Position numbers and translations under genes: made by a program | The notes under the pieces: model-generated | The model's database searches: none | Seen by the model: only the letters and a program-made list of their open reading frames with translations | What the model was told of the DNA's origin: nothing | Part shown: positions 51,927 to 59,876 of the stretch, one piece after another | Position numbering within the stretch: the first letter of the stretch is position 1 | Layout: every line of letters starts with the position of its first letter | NCBI RefSeq assembly: GCF_001866665.1 | Contig: NZ_MLYO01000010.1 | Coordinates: 62,001-126,000 of the forward strand | From: Streptomyces monashensis | GTDB lineage: Bacteria; Actinomycetota; Actinomycetes; Streptomycetales; Streptomycetaceae | Length of the DNA stretch: 64,000 nt | Direction of reading: 5' to 3'

Positions 51927-52520
51927 TCACGCGTCCTCGGCGACCTCCCGAGCCACGCGCTCCAGTCGGCTCCGGTAGTCCTCCCACCACGCCGACTCGT
52001 CCGACGGCAGGGCGGTGTTGTCCTCGTTCATCCCCACGGCGCCGTCGAGGAGTTCCCTGACGATGTCGGCGTGCCCCGCGTGCCGGTGCGTGTCGGCGAT
52101 CACGCGCACCAGGGCGTGATGCAGCGTCACCTCGTCCCTGCCGTCCGGCCACCACGGCACCCGGCCGATCGTGTCCAGTGCCAGCGCGTCGATCGTGGCG
52201 TCCGCGTGTGCCCACGCCAGGCGGTAACGCTCCACGATGTACGCGCGTGACTCGTCGGCGGTGGCCCACATATGGGCGTTGGGCTCGGTGTCGTCTCCGA
52301 ACCAGGGCCCCGGTTCGCCGCAGGGCCGTCCGAACGTGTCGCCCAGGTAGCCCAGTTCGGCGCAGCCCGCGTGTTTCACCAGGCCCAGGAGATTGGTGCC
52401 GGTCGGCGTCAGCGGGCGGCGGATGTCGTACTCCGAGAGTCCGTCGAGCTTCCACAGCAGGGCGTCTCGGGCGGACTGGAGGTAGAAGTGAAGGTCGGCC
52501 TTGGCATCCGGGGCGGTCAT
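51927..52520 (-). CDS. DinB-family protein
   Basis: 197 residues with the DinB/DUF664 four-helix pattern: DGLSEYDIRRPLTPTGTNLL, LVKHAGCAELGYLGDTFG and VIADTHRHAGHADIVREL. The spaced histidines could bind a metal, as in mycothiol- or bacillithiol-dependent transferases of this superfamily. The ATG used (52520) removes a basic N-terminal extension with no ribosome site. Alone between the ABC operon and the LacI remnant. Confidence 0.85.
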   Translation of the reverse strand: MTAPDAKADLHFYLQSARDALLWKLDGLSEYDIRRPLTPTGTNLLGLVKHAGCAELGYLGDTFGRPCGEPGPWFGDDTEPNAHMWATADESRAYIVERYRLAWAHADATIDALALDTIGRVPWWPDGRDEVTLHHALVRVIADTHRHAGHADIVRELLDGAVGMNEDNTALPSDESAWWEDYRSRLERVAREVAEDA

Positions 52521-52603
52521 GGGGCCAGTCTGGCGCTCGCGTGATCTTTGTCCACCGCTTTTGCCCACCGCTCACGACGGACCGCCGCACCAGGTCGAGT
52601 GAA

Positions 52604-53163
52604 CTATCGGTGCCACGAAGGGAGTTGACCCGCGTCAGCGGCCGGGTCGGTGCCGCGGCGGCCGACGAGCTCCACGGAGACGGTGGGCGCCGTCGGCGGT
52701 GTGGTCCTGCGGTCGATGCCATCGAGCAGCAGTCGCGGGGAGCGGGTGCCGATCCCCGCGACGTCCGCGCGCACGGTGGTCAGGGGCGGCAGGAAGTGGG
52801 CCCCTCGGGGATGTCGCCGCAGCCCACCACGCCGAACGCCGAGCTCGTCCGGGACGGTGCGGCCGGTCTCGTGGAAGGCGCGCAGGGCACCCAGAGCCAC
52901 CTGGCCGCCGGCCGCGAACACCGCGGTGGCGTCACGGAGTCGGGCCGGCTGGCCGCGCGCGGTCCGGTGGAGGTCCAGCCGCGCGGGCCCGCGATGTGCC
53001 GGACCGTGGTAAGGCCGTGCCCCAGCGGATGTTCCGTGGCGGCGCGGGCACCGGTCACCGAGTCGGCGGTGGCGCGCGGGGCACCCTGCCCGAGGCCGTT
53101 CTCCAGGAACACCACGGGCACGTCGAGCCGCGTCCGTGTCGCGCGGCCCGGGCGAGGGGTCAC
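52604..53163 (-). pseudogene. LacI-family regulator remnant
   Basis: Pieces of a LacI effector domain appear in several frames: DVPVVFLENG, ARAATEHPLGHGLTTVRHIA, then ATAVFAAGGQVALGALRAFHE, FLPPLTTVRADVAGIGTRS and SVELVGRRGT. The DNA-binding domain is missing and at least two frameshifts break the rest, so no regulator is made. It accounts for most of the 837-base stretch between the DinB-like gene and the MBL gene; the remaining 194 bases show nothing recognisable. Confidence 0.65.
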
Positions 53164-53357
53164 TCACGTCGGCTCCGGATGCCGGCCCGCGAGCCATGCG
53201 TGCCGCCGGCGACATCCCGCCCGTCGAGCTCGCCCGAGAGCAGCGCGCCTTCGCAAGTACAAGGCCTGGACCCCCTTCCGATATGTGTACGCCGCGGGAT
53301 ACCTCTGGAGAGTCGGCAACAGGGGCGGCGAGCACGCTGCGAGGAGAGGAACGGGCC

Positions 53358-54245
53358 ATGGGCGACGAACGGTTAGAGGACGGCTGGTACGTGGACGACC
53401 GCTGCACGAACTGCGACGTCGCCCGGCAACTGGCCCCCGGCCTGATCGGCGAGGTCGACGGCCGCTCGGCGGTCCTGCGCCAGCCGCGCGACCGGGACGA
53501 GGTGCGGCGGATGCACCTGGCCGCGAACGCCTGCCACACCCGGTCCGTGCGCCCTCCGTCCGGACGGCTGGACGCGGCCCAGGACCCCTTCCCGCTGGCG
53601 CTGGACGACACCGTGTTCCTGTGCGGGCACAACTCCCCGCGCACCGCGGGCGCCAACTCCTACCTGCTGCGCCGCCCCGACGGCACCGCGATGCTGGTGG
53701 ACACCCCGCGCTGGAGCACGACGCTGGCCGATCGCTACGAGGGGCTGGGCCCCGTCACCGACGTCCTGCTCACCCACCGCGACCACGTGGCACACGGCCG
53801 CCGGTACGCCGACCGGCTCGGCGCGCGGCTGTGGATCCACGAGGGCGACCTCGATGCGGCGCCGGACGCCGATCATGTGCTGCGCGGCACCGGCCCGACG
53901 GAGATCGCCGACGGCGTGACCGCCTTTCCGCTCCCCGGACACACCAGGGGCAGCGTGCTGTTCGTCGCGGACGAGCGGTACTGCTTCAGCGGCGACAGCT
54001 TCTACTGGTCGCGCGGCACCGGGGACATCGAGGTGGCCGAGACCGTCACCTGGTACTCCATCGGCGAGTTGGCGTCCTCGCTGGCCCGCACCGTCGACCG
54101 GCTGCGCTTCGAGTGGCTGCTGCCGGGCCACGGCGACCGATGCCACCTCCCGGCCGACGACATGGCGGCACGGCTGCGCCGGCTGGCGGCACGCACCCGC
54201 GAACTGCGGCCCCGGCCCATCGACTTCACGGCGGTGCGCTGGTAG
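53358..54245 (+). CDS. MBL-fold hydrolase with Cys-bearing ferredoxin-like N-terminus
   Basis: 295 residues. The N-terminal 65 residues hold Cys16, Cys19 (RCTNCDVARQLAPGLI) and Cys59, resembling a reduced ferredoxin-type cluster site. From about 85 an MBL domain follows, with the variant motif THRDHVAHG (His140, Asp142, His143, His146), LPGHTRGS, FSGDSF and LPGHG. The usual HxHxDH is altered, as in a known subgroup of MBL proteins with ferredoxin domains. AGAGG and GAGGAG lie just before the ATG. Function unknown. Confidence 0.85.
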   Translation: MGDERLEDGWYVDDRCTNCDVARQLAPGLIGEVDGRSAVLRQPRDRDEVRRMHLAANACHTRSVRPPSGRLDAAQDPFPLALDDTVFLCGHNSPRTAGANSYLLRRPDGTAMLVDTPRWSTTLADRYEGLGPVTDVLLTHRDHVAHGRRYADRLGARLWIHEGDLDAAPDADHVLRGTGPTEIADGVTAFPLPGHTRGSVLFVADERYCFSGDSFYWSRGTGDIEVAETVTWYSIGELASSLARTVDRLRFEWLLPGHGDRCHLPADDMAARLRRLAARTRELRPRPIDFTAVRW

Positions 54246-54265
54246 CCGCGTCCTCCGTCACGGGG

Positions 54266-54661
54266 TCACAGCGCGAGCAGTCCGGCCGCTGTCTCCTCGA
54301 AGCCACAGGCGTCGAGGTGGAACGGACGCAGGTGGTCCTCGAAGTCGACGTGCAGCCAGGCACATCGGGCGGACCGCGCCCCCTCGGCGGCGGCCGCGAC
54401 GAGTGCGGCGCCCACCCCGCGACGACGGCAGTGGCGCGCGACCACCGTGTCCACGAGGAAGGCATGCGCCCCGCCGTCCCAGGCCACGTTGACGAAGCCG
54501 ACCAGGGTGCCGTCCTCACGGGCACACACCCAGCCGAGGCTGTGCCGCTCCAGCCGCGCACGCCACTCGGACCGGCCGACCGGGTGCCCGAAGCCGTCGG
54601 CGTGCAGCGCGTCGAGGGCGTCGTCGTCGAGGTCGCCGCGCCACTCGTAGGTGATCGTCAC
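54266..54661 (-). CDS. GNAT family N-acetyltransferase
   Basis: 131 residues, a compact GNAT with the acetyl-CoA loop ARHCRRRGVGAALVAAA and a preceding VDTVV strand, ending FHLDACGFEETAAG. GTG start (VTITYEWRG); the longer upstream frame is unlikely. Substrate unknown. Convergent with the MBL gene. Confidence 0.9.
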   Translation of the reverse strand: MTITYEWRGDLDDDALDALHADGFGHPVGRSEWRARLERHSLGWVCAREDGTLVGFVNVAWDGGAHAFLVDTVVARHCRRRGVGAALVAAAAEGARSARCAWLHVDFEDHLRPFHLDACGFEETAAGLLAL

Positions 54662-54845
54662 GCGCCGATCGTACGGGCGCACGACCGGTCGGAGCCGCCG
54701 GCCCGGCCCTGGCCCGGGGACAGGACCGGGTCGGCCGCGGCGTGGCCCGCGCGGTTCGTCTCCGGCCACACCGGCCCGACATGGCGAAGGGGGGCCCTGC
54801 CGGGCCGGTGTGGTCGGGCAGGACTCCCCTGTGATCACGCTGCCG

Positions 54846-57026
54846 CTAGTTGCGGTGTCCGCCGACGGCGTCCCGGTCGGTGCCCGGAGCCGGGACGGAA
54901 CCGTGGCCGGTGGTGCCTGCCGCGGGCGTCGGCTGCTCGGCCCGGTCGCCGTGGCCCGGCCACCAGGCCGCGTGGCCGATCAGGGCGGTCAGGCTCGGCG
55001 TGAAGAACATCGCCATGACGAACGCGGCGACGATGATGCCGAAGGAGACCGCGAAACCCATCTCCGTGAGCAGCGAGTTGCCTGCCAGCATCATCGTGGC
55101 GAAGGTCGCCGCCAGGATGAACCCGGCCGCCGCGACGGTCGGTCCGGCATACTTCAGCGCCATGCCGGCCGCCTCGCGCGGCTCGCGGCCCTCGCGGGCC
55201 TCCTCGCGCAGCCGGGCGATCATGAGGATGTTGTAGTCGGTGCCGATGGCGACCACGAACAGATACATGATCACCGGGAGCATGAACATCAGCCCCGAGT
55301 GTCCCTCGCCGTTCTGGAAGATCCACACGGTGGCGCCGAGGGTGGCACCGAAGCCGAGGCCCACCGAGGCCATCAGGTACAAGGGGGCGACCACGCTGCG
55401 CAGCAGCAGGCCCAGGATGACCATGATGAGCAGCGCGGCCACCGGGAAGACCGTCTTGTAGTCGTGGTTGACGGCGGTGTTGATGTCCTTGTAGATCGAG
55501 GAGATACCGCCGACGACCGCCTTGGTGCCCTGGGGTGCGTCGGAGTGGGCGACGTCGCGCACCTTGCCCACGGCCTCTATCGCCTTGTCCGTCGACGCCT
55601 CGTACTTGAGCGTGACGGTGAAGTCCGCGGTGGTGCCGTCCTTGCTCACCTGGCTCATCCGGACGTTCGCGACGCCGTCCACGGCCCCGAGCTTCTGCGC
55701 GTACGCGGCGAAGCCGGACGTGTCCAGCGGCTTGCCGTCGCTGGTGGACAGAAAGACGTCAGTGGGCGAGGCGGCGCCCGCCGAGTACGCCTTCTGCATC
55801 TCGTCCTGGACGACCATGGACTCCTTGGTCTTCGGCATGGAGCCGGACGCCAGGTCGAAGGTGGCCTTGAAGCCGAGCGTGCCGAGCGACAGGGCGACCA
55901 GGACGAGGCCGGAGACCACGGCGGTCAGCGCCGGGCGGCGCCGCACTCCGCGGCCGAGGGCGGCGAACCGCGCGTTCTCCGGCTCACGCTGCCAGGACTT
56001 CGACGGCCAGAAGACCTTCGGTCCGATGAGCGAGACCACGGCCGGGATCAGGGTCAGACCGGCGAGCAGGGTGACGCCGACCGCGATGGCGAGCGCAGGA
56101 CCCATCTGCTTGAGGAAGCCCAGCGTGGACAGCACCAGCGCCAGGAAGGCGATGATGACCGCGCCGGCGGCCGAGGCGATGGCCTCGCCGACCCGGCCCA
56201 CGGCGTTGACCATGGCCAGCTTGGGCTCGTCACCGGCGCGCAGGCGTTCGCGGTAGCGGAACATCAGGAACAGGAAGTAGTCCGTACCCACACCGAAGAG
56301 CACGACGATCAGGATCGACGAGATCGAGCTGTTGGCCTGGAGGCCGAACAGCTTGGTGGCGTACGCGATCAGTCCGTTGGCGATGCCCGCGACCAGGCCG
56401 ATGAGCACCAGCGGGAGAATGGCCAGGATCGGCGCCCGGAAGATGATCAGCAGGGTCACCAGGATGATCGCGAAGGTGCCGAAGCCGATCAGCGCCTGGC
56501 CTCGCTTGGACGAGTCCTGCTGGTCGAGGGCCTGCGCGGCGGAGCCGCCGAGCTTGACGTCGAGATGGGTGCCCTTGGCCAGTTGCTTGACGTCGTCGCG
56601 CAACACCTTGGCGGCGTCGGCCTGTTTGGGCTGGCCGGCGTTCTTGTTGTCCATCTGGACCAGGGTCATGGAGTACTTGCCGTCCTTGGACGGCGGGCCG
56701 GGGACGACCTTCTGCACCTGGTCGATGTGCTTGGCGCCCAGCTCGGTGGTGATCCGGGCGATGTCCTTCTGGTCGGCGGCGGTCAGCTTGCCGCCGTCGG
56801 TGCGCTGGTAGAGCGCGATCGCGGACGGGGTGAAGGCGCTGGGGAACGCCTTCTCCTGGGTGACCGAGGCCTTGATGGACTCGTAACTCTTGGGCAGGAA
56901 GCTGCTCTCGTCACTGTTCGAGGGCAGACCGGGGGCGGTGGCTATGACCGCCACCGCGGCGATGAGCCATGCCACGATCGTCCACACGGGATGTCGGACG
57001 ACGGTGTTGCCAATACGTCGGAACAT
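54846..57026 (-). CDS. MMPL/RND-family membrane transporter
   Basis: 726 residues with the two-fold MMPL layout: helix, extracellular loop, then a block of helices, repeated (for example FGVGTDYFLFLMFRYRERL in the first half and AIGTDYNILMIARLREE in the second). Actinobacterial MMPL proteins export lipids, siderophores or drugs using the proton gradient. Strong AGGAGG site before the ATG at 57026. A perfect inverted repeat 140 bases upstream suggests control by a TetR-like repressor. Confidence 0.95.
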   Translation of the reverse strand: MFRRIGNTVVRHPVWTIVAWLIAAVAVIATAPGLPSNSDESSFLPKSYESIKASVTQEKAFPSAFTPSAIALYQRTDGGKLTAADQKDIARITTELGAKHIDQVQKVVPGPPSKDGKYSMTLVQMDNKNAGQPKQADAAKVLRDDVKQLAKGTHLDVKLGGSAAQALDQQDSSKRGQALIGFGTFAIILVTLLIIFRAPILAILPLVLIGLVAGIANGLIAYATKLFGLQANSSISSILIVVLFGVGTDYFLFLMFRYRERLRAGDEPKLAMVNAVGRVGEAIASAAGAVIIAFLALVLSTLGFLKQMGPALAIAVGVTLLAGLTLIPAVVSLIGPKVFWPSKSWQREPENARFAALGRGVRRRPALTAVVSGLVLVALSLGTLGFKATFDLASGSMPKTKESMVVQDEMQKAYSAGAASPTDVFLSTSDGKPLDTSGFAAYAQKLGAVDGVANVRMSQVSKDGTTADFTVTLKYEASTDKAIEAVGKVRDVAHSDAPQGTKAVVGGISSIYKDINTAVNHDYKTVFPVAALLIMVILGLLLRSVVAPLYLMASVGLGFGATLGATVWIFQNGEGHSGLMFMLPVIMYLFVVAIGTDYNILMIARLREEAREGREPREAAGMALKYAGPTVAAAGFILAATFATMMLAGNSLLTEMGFAVSFGIIVAAFVMAMFFTPSLTALIGHAAWWPGHGDRAEQPTPAAGTTGHGSVPAPGTDRDAVGGHRN

Positions 57027-57163
57027 GCGGAAGGTCCTCCTGGACAGGAAGATCACCGCAGCCCGGGGAGCGGTCCCTGGCATCGGCGACCCCGGCCGGA
57101 ACACACGGTGCGAACCGGCCGATCGGTTGTCTTGGGGCCACATGGTAGTGACCCGATACGAAC

Positions 57164-57181
57164 GTCATCTCAGCAGATGAC
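57164..57181. promoter_or_regulatory. Inverted repeat upstream of the MMPL gene
   Basis: Perfect 7-base arms GTCATCT/AGATGAC around CAGC. On the minus strand a TTGTCA box (57183-57178) overlaps one arm, and TATCGG follows 19 bases later, so a repressor binding here could block the MMPL promoter. Confidence 0.5.
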
Positions 57182-57192
57182 AAGTGTGGTGC

Positions 57193-57846
57193 TCAGCCTA
57201 GAAAGAAGGGGAGATTCCCGGCCAGTTCACCCAGTTCGTCGCGCTCGGAGTCGGTCGGCTCACGCCGGCCGGTGCCGATCAGCAGGGCGTCCGCGTCGGA
57301 GAACGAGGCGGGGAACGCGGTTCCCACGATCTTCTCCAGCGCGGTGCGCGCCGCCGCGAGGGTCTCGGTGGGCGGCCGGGGTGCGGACGACAGGTGCGCT
57401 ATCAGGTCGAGGTGGTGCAGGGTCCACTCGACGACGTACGCGGACAGGTAGTCGCCCACGCTCAGCACCTCGCCCCGGGTGCTCACGCGCGCGGCCGGGT
57501 CGGCGAGTTCGGCGGCCCGGCCCGCGGCGGAGCCGACGTCGTCCAGATGGAACGTGAGCAACCGGGGGTCGCCGTAGGCGGCGGCCAGCCGGGGGATCAG
57601 TGCGTCGAGCGGGTCCTCACCGGTCGGGGGTTCGACCGGCTTCCAGTAGCCGACCGCGTCCGCGGTCGGCTCCCCCGTGGCGGGCGTGACCAGGGTGATC
57701 AGCACGTCCTGGGCATCGATGACCAGGTGGCACACCAGGTCCCGCACCAGCCAGCCGACGCAGCCCGAGGGCCGTTCGAAGTCCTCGTCCGGGAGTGCGG
57801 CGACCGCCGAGCGCAGCGCCGTCCAGGAACGTGTGAAGAGATCCAC
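57193..57846 (-). CDS. Maleylpyruvate-isomerase-like / mycothiol-dependent DinB-fold protein
   Basis: 217 residues. The pattern VDLFTRSWTALRSAVAALP, CVGWLVRDLVCHLVIDAQD and a middle YLSAYVVEWTLHHLDLIAHL fits the mycothiol-dependent maleylpyruvate isomerase N-terminal (DinB-like) family; specific function unknown. The GTG at 57846 is chosen because a TTGAGT-18-TACGTT promoter ends six bases upstream, giving a leaderless start; the upstream frame has no ribosome site. Confidence 0.8.
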   Translation of the reverse strand: MDLFTRSWTALRSAVAALPDEDFERPSGCVGWLVRDLVCHLVIDAQDVLITLVTPATGEPTADAVGYWKPVEPPTGEDPLDALIPRLAAAYGDPRLLTFHLDDVGSAAGRAAELADPAARVSTRGEVLSVGDYLSAYVVEWTLHHLDLIAHLSSAPRPPTETLAAARTALEKIVGTAFPASFSDADALLIGTGRREPTDSERDELGELAGNLPFFLG

Positions 57847-57852
57847 CCTGGC

Positions 57853-57882
57853 AACGTAGTGCGGGAGCGGAAGGGCACTCAA
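57853..57882 (-). promoter_or_regulatory. Putative promoter for a leaderless transcript
   Basis: On the minus strand: TTGAGT (57882-57877), 18-base spacer, TACGTT (57858-57853), six bases, then the GTG start. The -10 box is identical to that of pxpA and is at the same distance from its start codon. Confidence 0.6.
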
Positions 57883-57972
57883 GCGAATTCGAGCGGGTCT
57901 CCAGGACACGTCGTTCGAGCGGGTCAGAGGGGCGGAGGTCACGCGACGCGGGGGCGGGACCCGGCCGCGGGC

Positions 57973-58335
57973 TCAGCGGGCGGACGGCGACAGCCGGTAG
58001 GAGGCGGCGAGGTCCCTCACCTCCACCGAGAGGACCGCCTCCGGCGGCACACCCTCGACCCGCAGATGCTTGCCCAGCAGCGCCAGCACCGCCTCGGACA
58101 GGCGCGTCTTCTGCGTCTCGGGGCGGCCCGGCATGAGCCCGACCTCCACGTGCACGAAGACCGCCTCCTCGCTCGGCCGGTCCCCCACGAACGTCACCAC
58201 CGGGCGCAGCAGTGTCTTGCACACCCCCGTCGTGCCGGACTCCTCGACCACGAGCGGGTGCAGCTCCTTCACCAGGGCCGCCGGGTCGAATGATCCGGCC
58301 AGGTGGGAGGAGTAGTCGACGGTGAGGTGCGGCAT
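57973..58335 (-). CDS. 5-carboxymethyl-2-hydroxymuconate isomerase-like (tautomerase-fold) protein
   Basis: 120 residues, starting MPHLTVDYSSHL with Pro2 as the expected catalytic base of the tautomerase fold. Later parts VEVGLMPGRPETQKTRLSEA and SVEVRDLAASYRLS match the CHMI family. AAAGG precedes the ATG. Same strand as the mycothiol-isomerase-like gene; both could belong to aromatic-acid breakdown, but other pathway genes are absent. Confidence 0.85.
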   Translation of the reverse strand: MPHLTVDYSSHLAGSFDPAALVKELHPLVVEESGTTGVCKTLLRPVVTFVGDRPSEEAVFVHVEVGLMPGRPETQKTRLSEAVLALLGKHLRVEGVPPEAVLSVEVRDLAASYRLSPSAR

Positions 58336-58987
58336 GGAGGACCTTTCACATGATCCCGGTGGTTTCACTAGGCAACTATTTTCCCTCATGCGCTTCGGAG
58401 GCCGCACCGCACCCCCCGGACAGCCGCTCGACCACAGTGATCGCCGACCCACGACCAGGGTCCTCCACCGGGGGACGAGCCGCGTGAGCGCAAGGGGAAC
58501 ATCATCACGCTCACCGTGCTCGCCGCGCCGGCCCAGTGGTCCTGTGGCTCACCGCTGATGCCGGCGCTGACCGCGCCGGCCGCGAAGGAGCGGGCGCCGG
58601 CCGCGTACGCACCGTGGCCGGGCTCGCGATGCGGCCGGCCCAGGGGAACGGGCACGGCCCGGTGGCCTGTCACGGCTTCGTCCTCGGCGGCGCCGCGAGG
58701 CTGATCGGCCGCCGCATGCCGATTCGGTTCGTGCCGGGGACGGCGCCGACGGCCGTACCCCCCTCGGCCGCCACCGAGGGATGGCGCCTCGGCGGGGCCG
58801 CCCACCGCTGTGGTGCGGCCCCGGCCGACGGCGCGCTCTCAGGGCACCCCGGCGGCACGGGCGCGACCGGGGCGGCGGGTGGCCCCCCGGGGTGCGACCA
58901 GGACGGCCGGCGTCGCCCGGCGACACCATGGCCTTTCCGCGCTCACGTCATCTCCGTGCGCTCTCGGCACCATGACAGGATGAGCGG
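58336..58987. other. Gene-poor stretch of about 650 bases
   Basis: No reading frame here has a recognisable domain, a good start site or normal codon use in one frame throughout. The many overlapping frames are the usual by-product of high G+C. It may hold decayed coding sequence and the promoter of the next TetR gene. Confidence 0.55.
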
Positions 58988-59683
58988 GTGGACGAGCAGG
59001 TGACACGGGAGACGGAACCGGGACGGCGGGACCGGAAGAAGGCCGCCACGCGCAGCGCCCTGCTCCGGACGGCGACGCGGATGTTCGCCGAGTGCGGCTA
59101 CCAGGACACCACGGTCAAGGACATCGCGGCGGCCGCCGGCGTCACCGAGCGCACCTTCTTCCGCTACTTCCCCTCGAAGGAAGACCTCGTCTTCGCCGAG
59201 ATCCTCGACTTCGTCCCGCTCGTACGGCGCGAGATCCTGCGGCGGCCCGCCGACGAGCCGCCCGTGACCGCCGTACTCCACAGCCTGCTCGCGGCCGCGG
59301 CCGGAGTCGACGGCGGTCTCGCCATCCTCGTCGTCGGCGCGCCGCCGCGCGCGCTGAGCGGACAGGCCCGGCGTACCCATGTCCTGACCGATTTCGAGGA
59401 CGGCATCACCGCCGCCCTCACCGAGCGCTTCGCCGGCCTCGACCCCGAAGAACCCTCCCGCCGGCGCGCGTTGCGCGCCTCGGTCCTGGCCCGGTCCTCC
59501 GTGGCCGCCGTGCGCAGCGCCCTGCTCATCCACACGCGGGGCGAGGCCGAAACCGGCGCACAGGGCGATGCCGCGAACGGTTCGCACGGGGCCGCGGAGG
59601 CCGGTTCAGCCGGGGTGGCCGACTTCGCCGCGCTGCTCCAGGACGCGTTCGACGTCCTGCGGTCACCGGAGCGCAGCGCGTAA
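58988..59683 (+). CDS. TetR-family transcriptional regulator
   Basis: 231 residues. The HTH is at about 15-65 (RSALLRTATRMFAECGYQDT, TVKDIAAAAGVTERTFFRYF). The C-terminal part has an Ala/Gly/Glu-rich low-complexity segment (about 185-205) before the last helix. The GTG used has AGGATGA 9 bases upstream; another in-frame GTG lies five codons further. Regulated genes are unknown; the MMPL exporter 2 kb away is a candidate only. Confidence 0.92.
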   Translation: MDEQVTRETEPGRRDRKKAATRSALLRTATRMFAECGYQDTTVKDIAAAAGVTERTFFRYFPSKEDLVFAEILDFVPLVRREILRRPADEPPVTAVLHSLLAAAAGVDGGLAILVVGAPPRALSGQARRTHVLTDFEDGITAALTERFAGLDPEEPSRRRALRASVLARSSVAAVRSALLIHTRGEAETGAQGDAANGSHGAAEAGSAGVADFAALLQDAFDVLRSPERSA

Positions 59684-59876
59684 ACCGGCCAATCCCCCCG
59701 CGGCCTCGATTACTCCGTTCCGACCGGCCTGATCAGCGCGGACGCCGTGATTCCGGGGCACGCGGGGATTCGGGAAACATGCTGTTTACACGTACCCCAT
59801 GTCGGTTTTCGGTCGGAGTAAGAGTCACCTCTTCCCCTCTGGCCGCACCAGGCGAACGATATGCGCAGGAACCACT

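Noticed and set aside
54790..54829. Weak hairpin (CCTGCC...GGCAGG) after the MMPL gene
   Set aside because: Short arms with a 15-base loop; not convincing as a terminator.
52178..57557. Two frames of more than 940 codons on the plus strand (52178-55003 and 54651-57557)
   Set aside because: They run opposite MMPL, GNAT and other well-supported genes and across unrelated gene boundaries; the sequence is Arg/Pro/Gly or Asp/His-rich.
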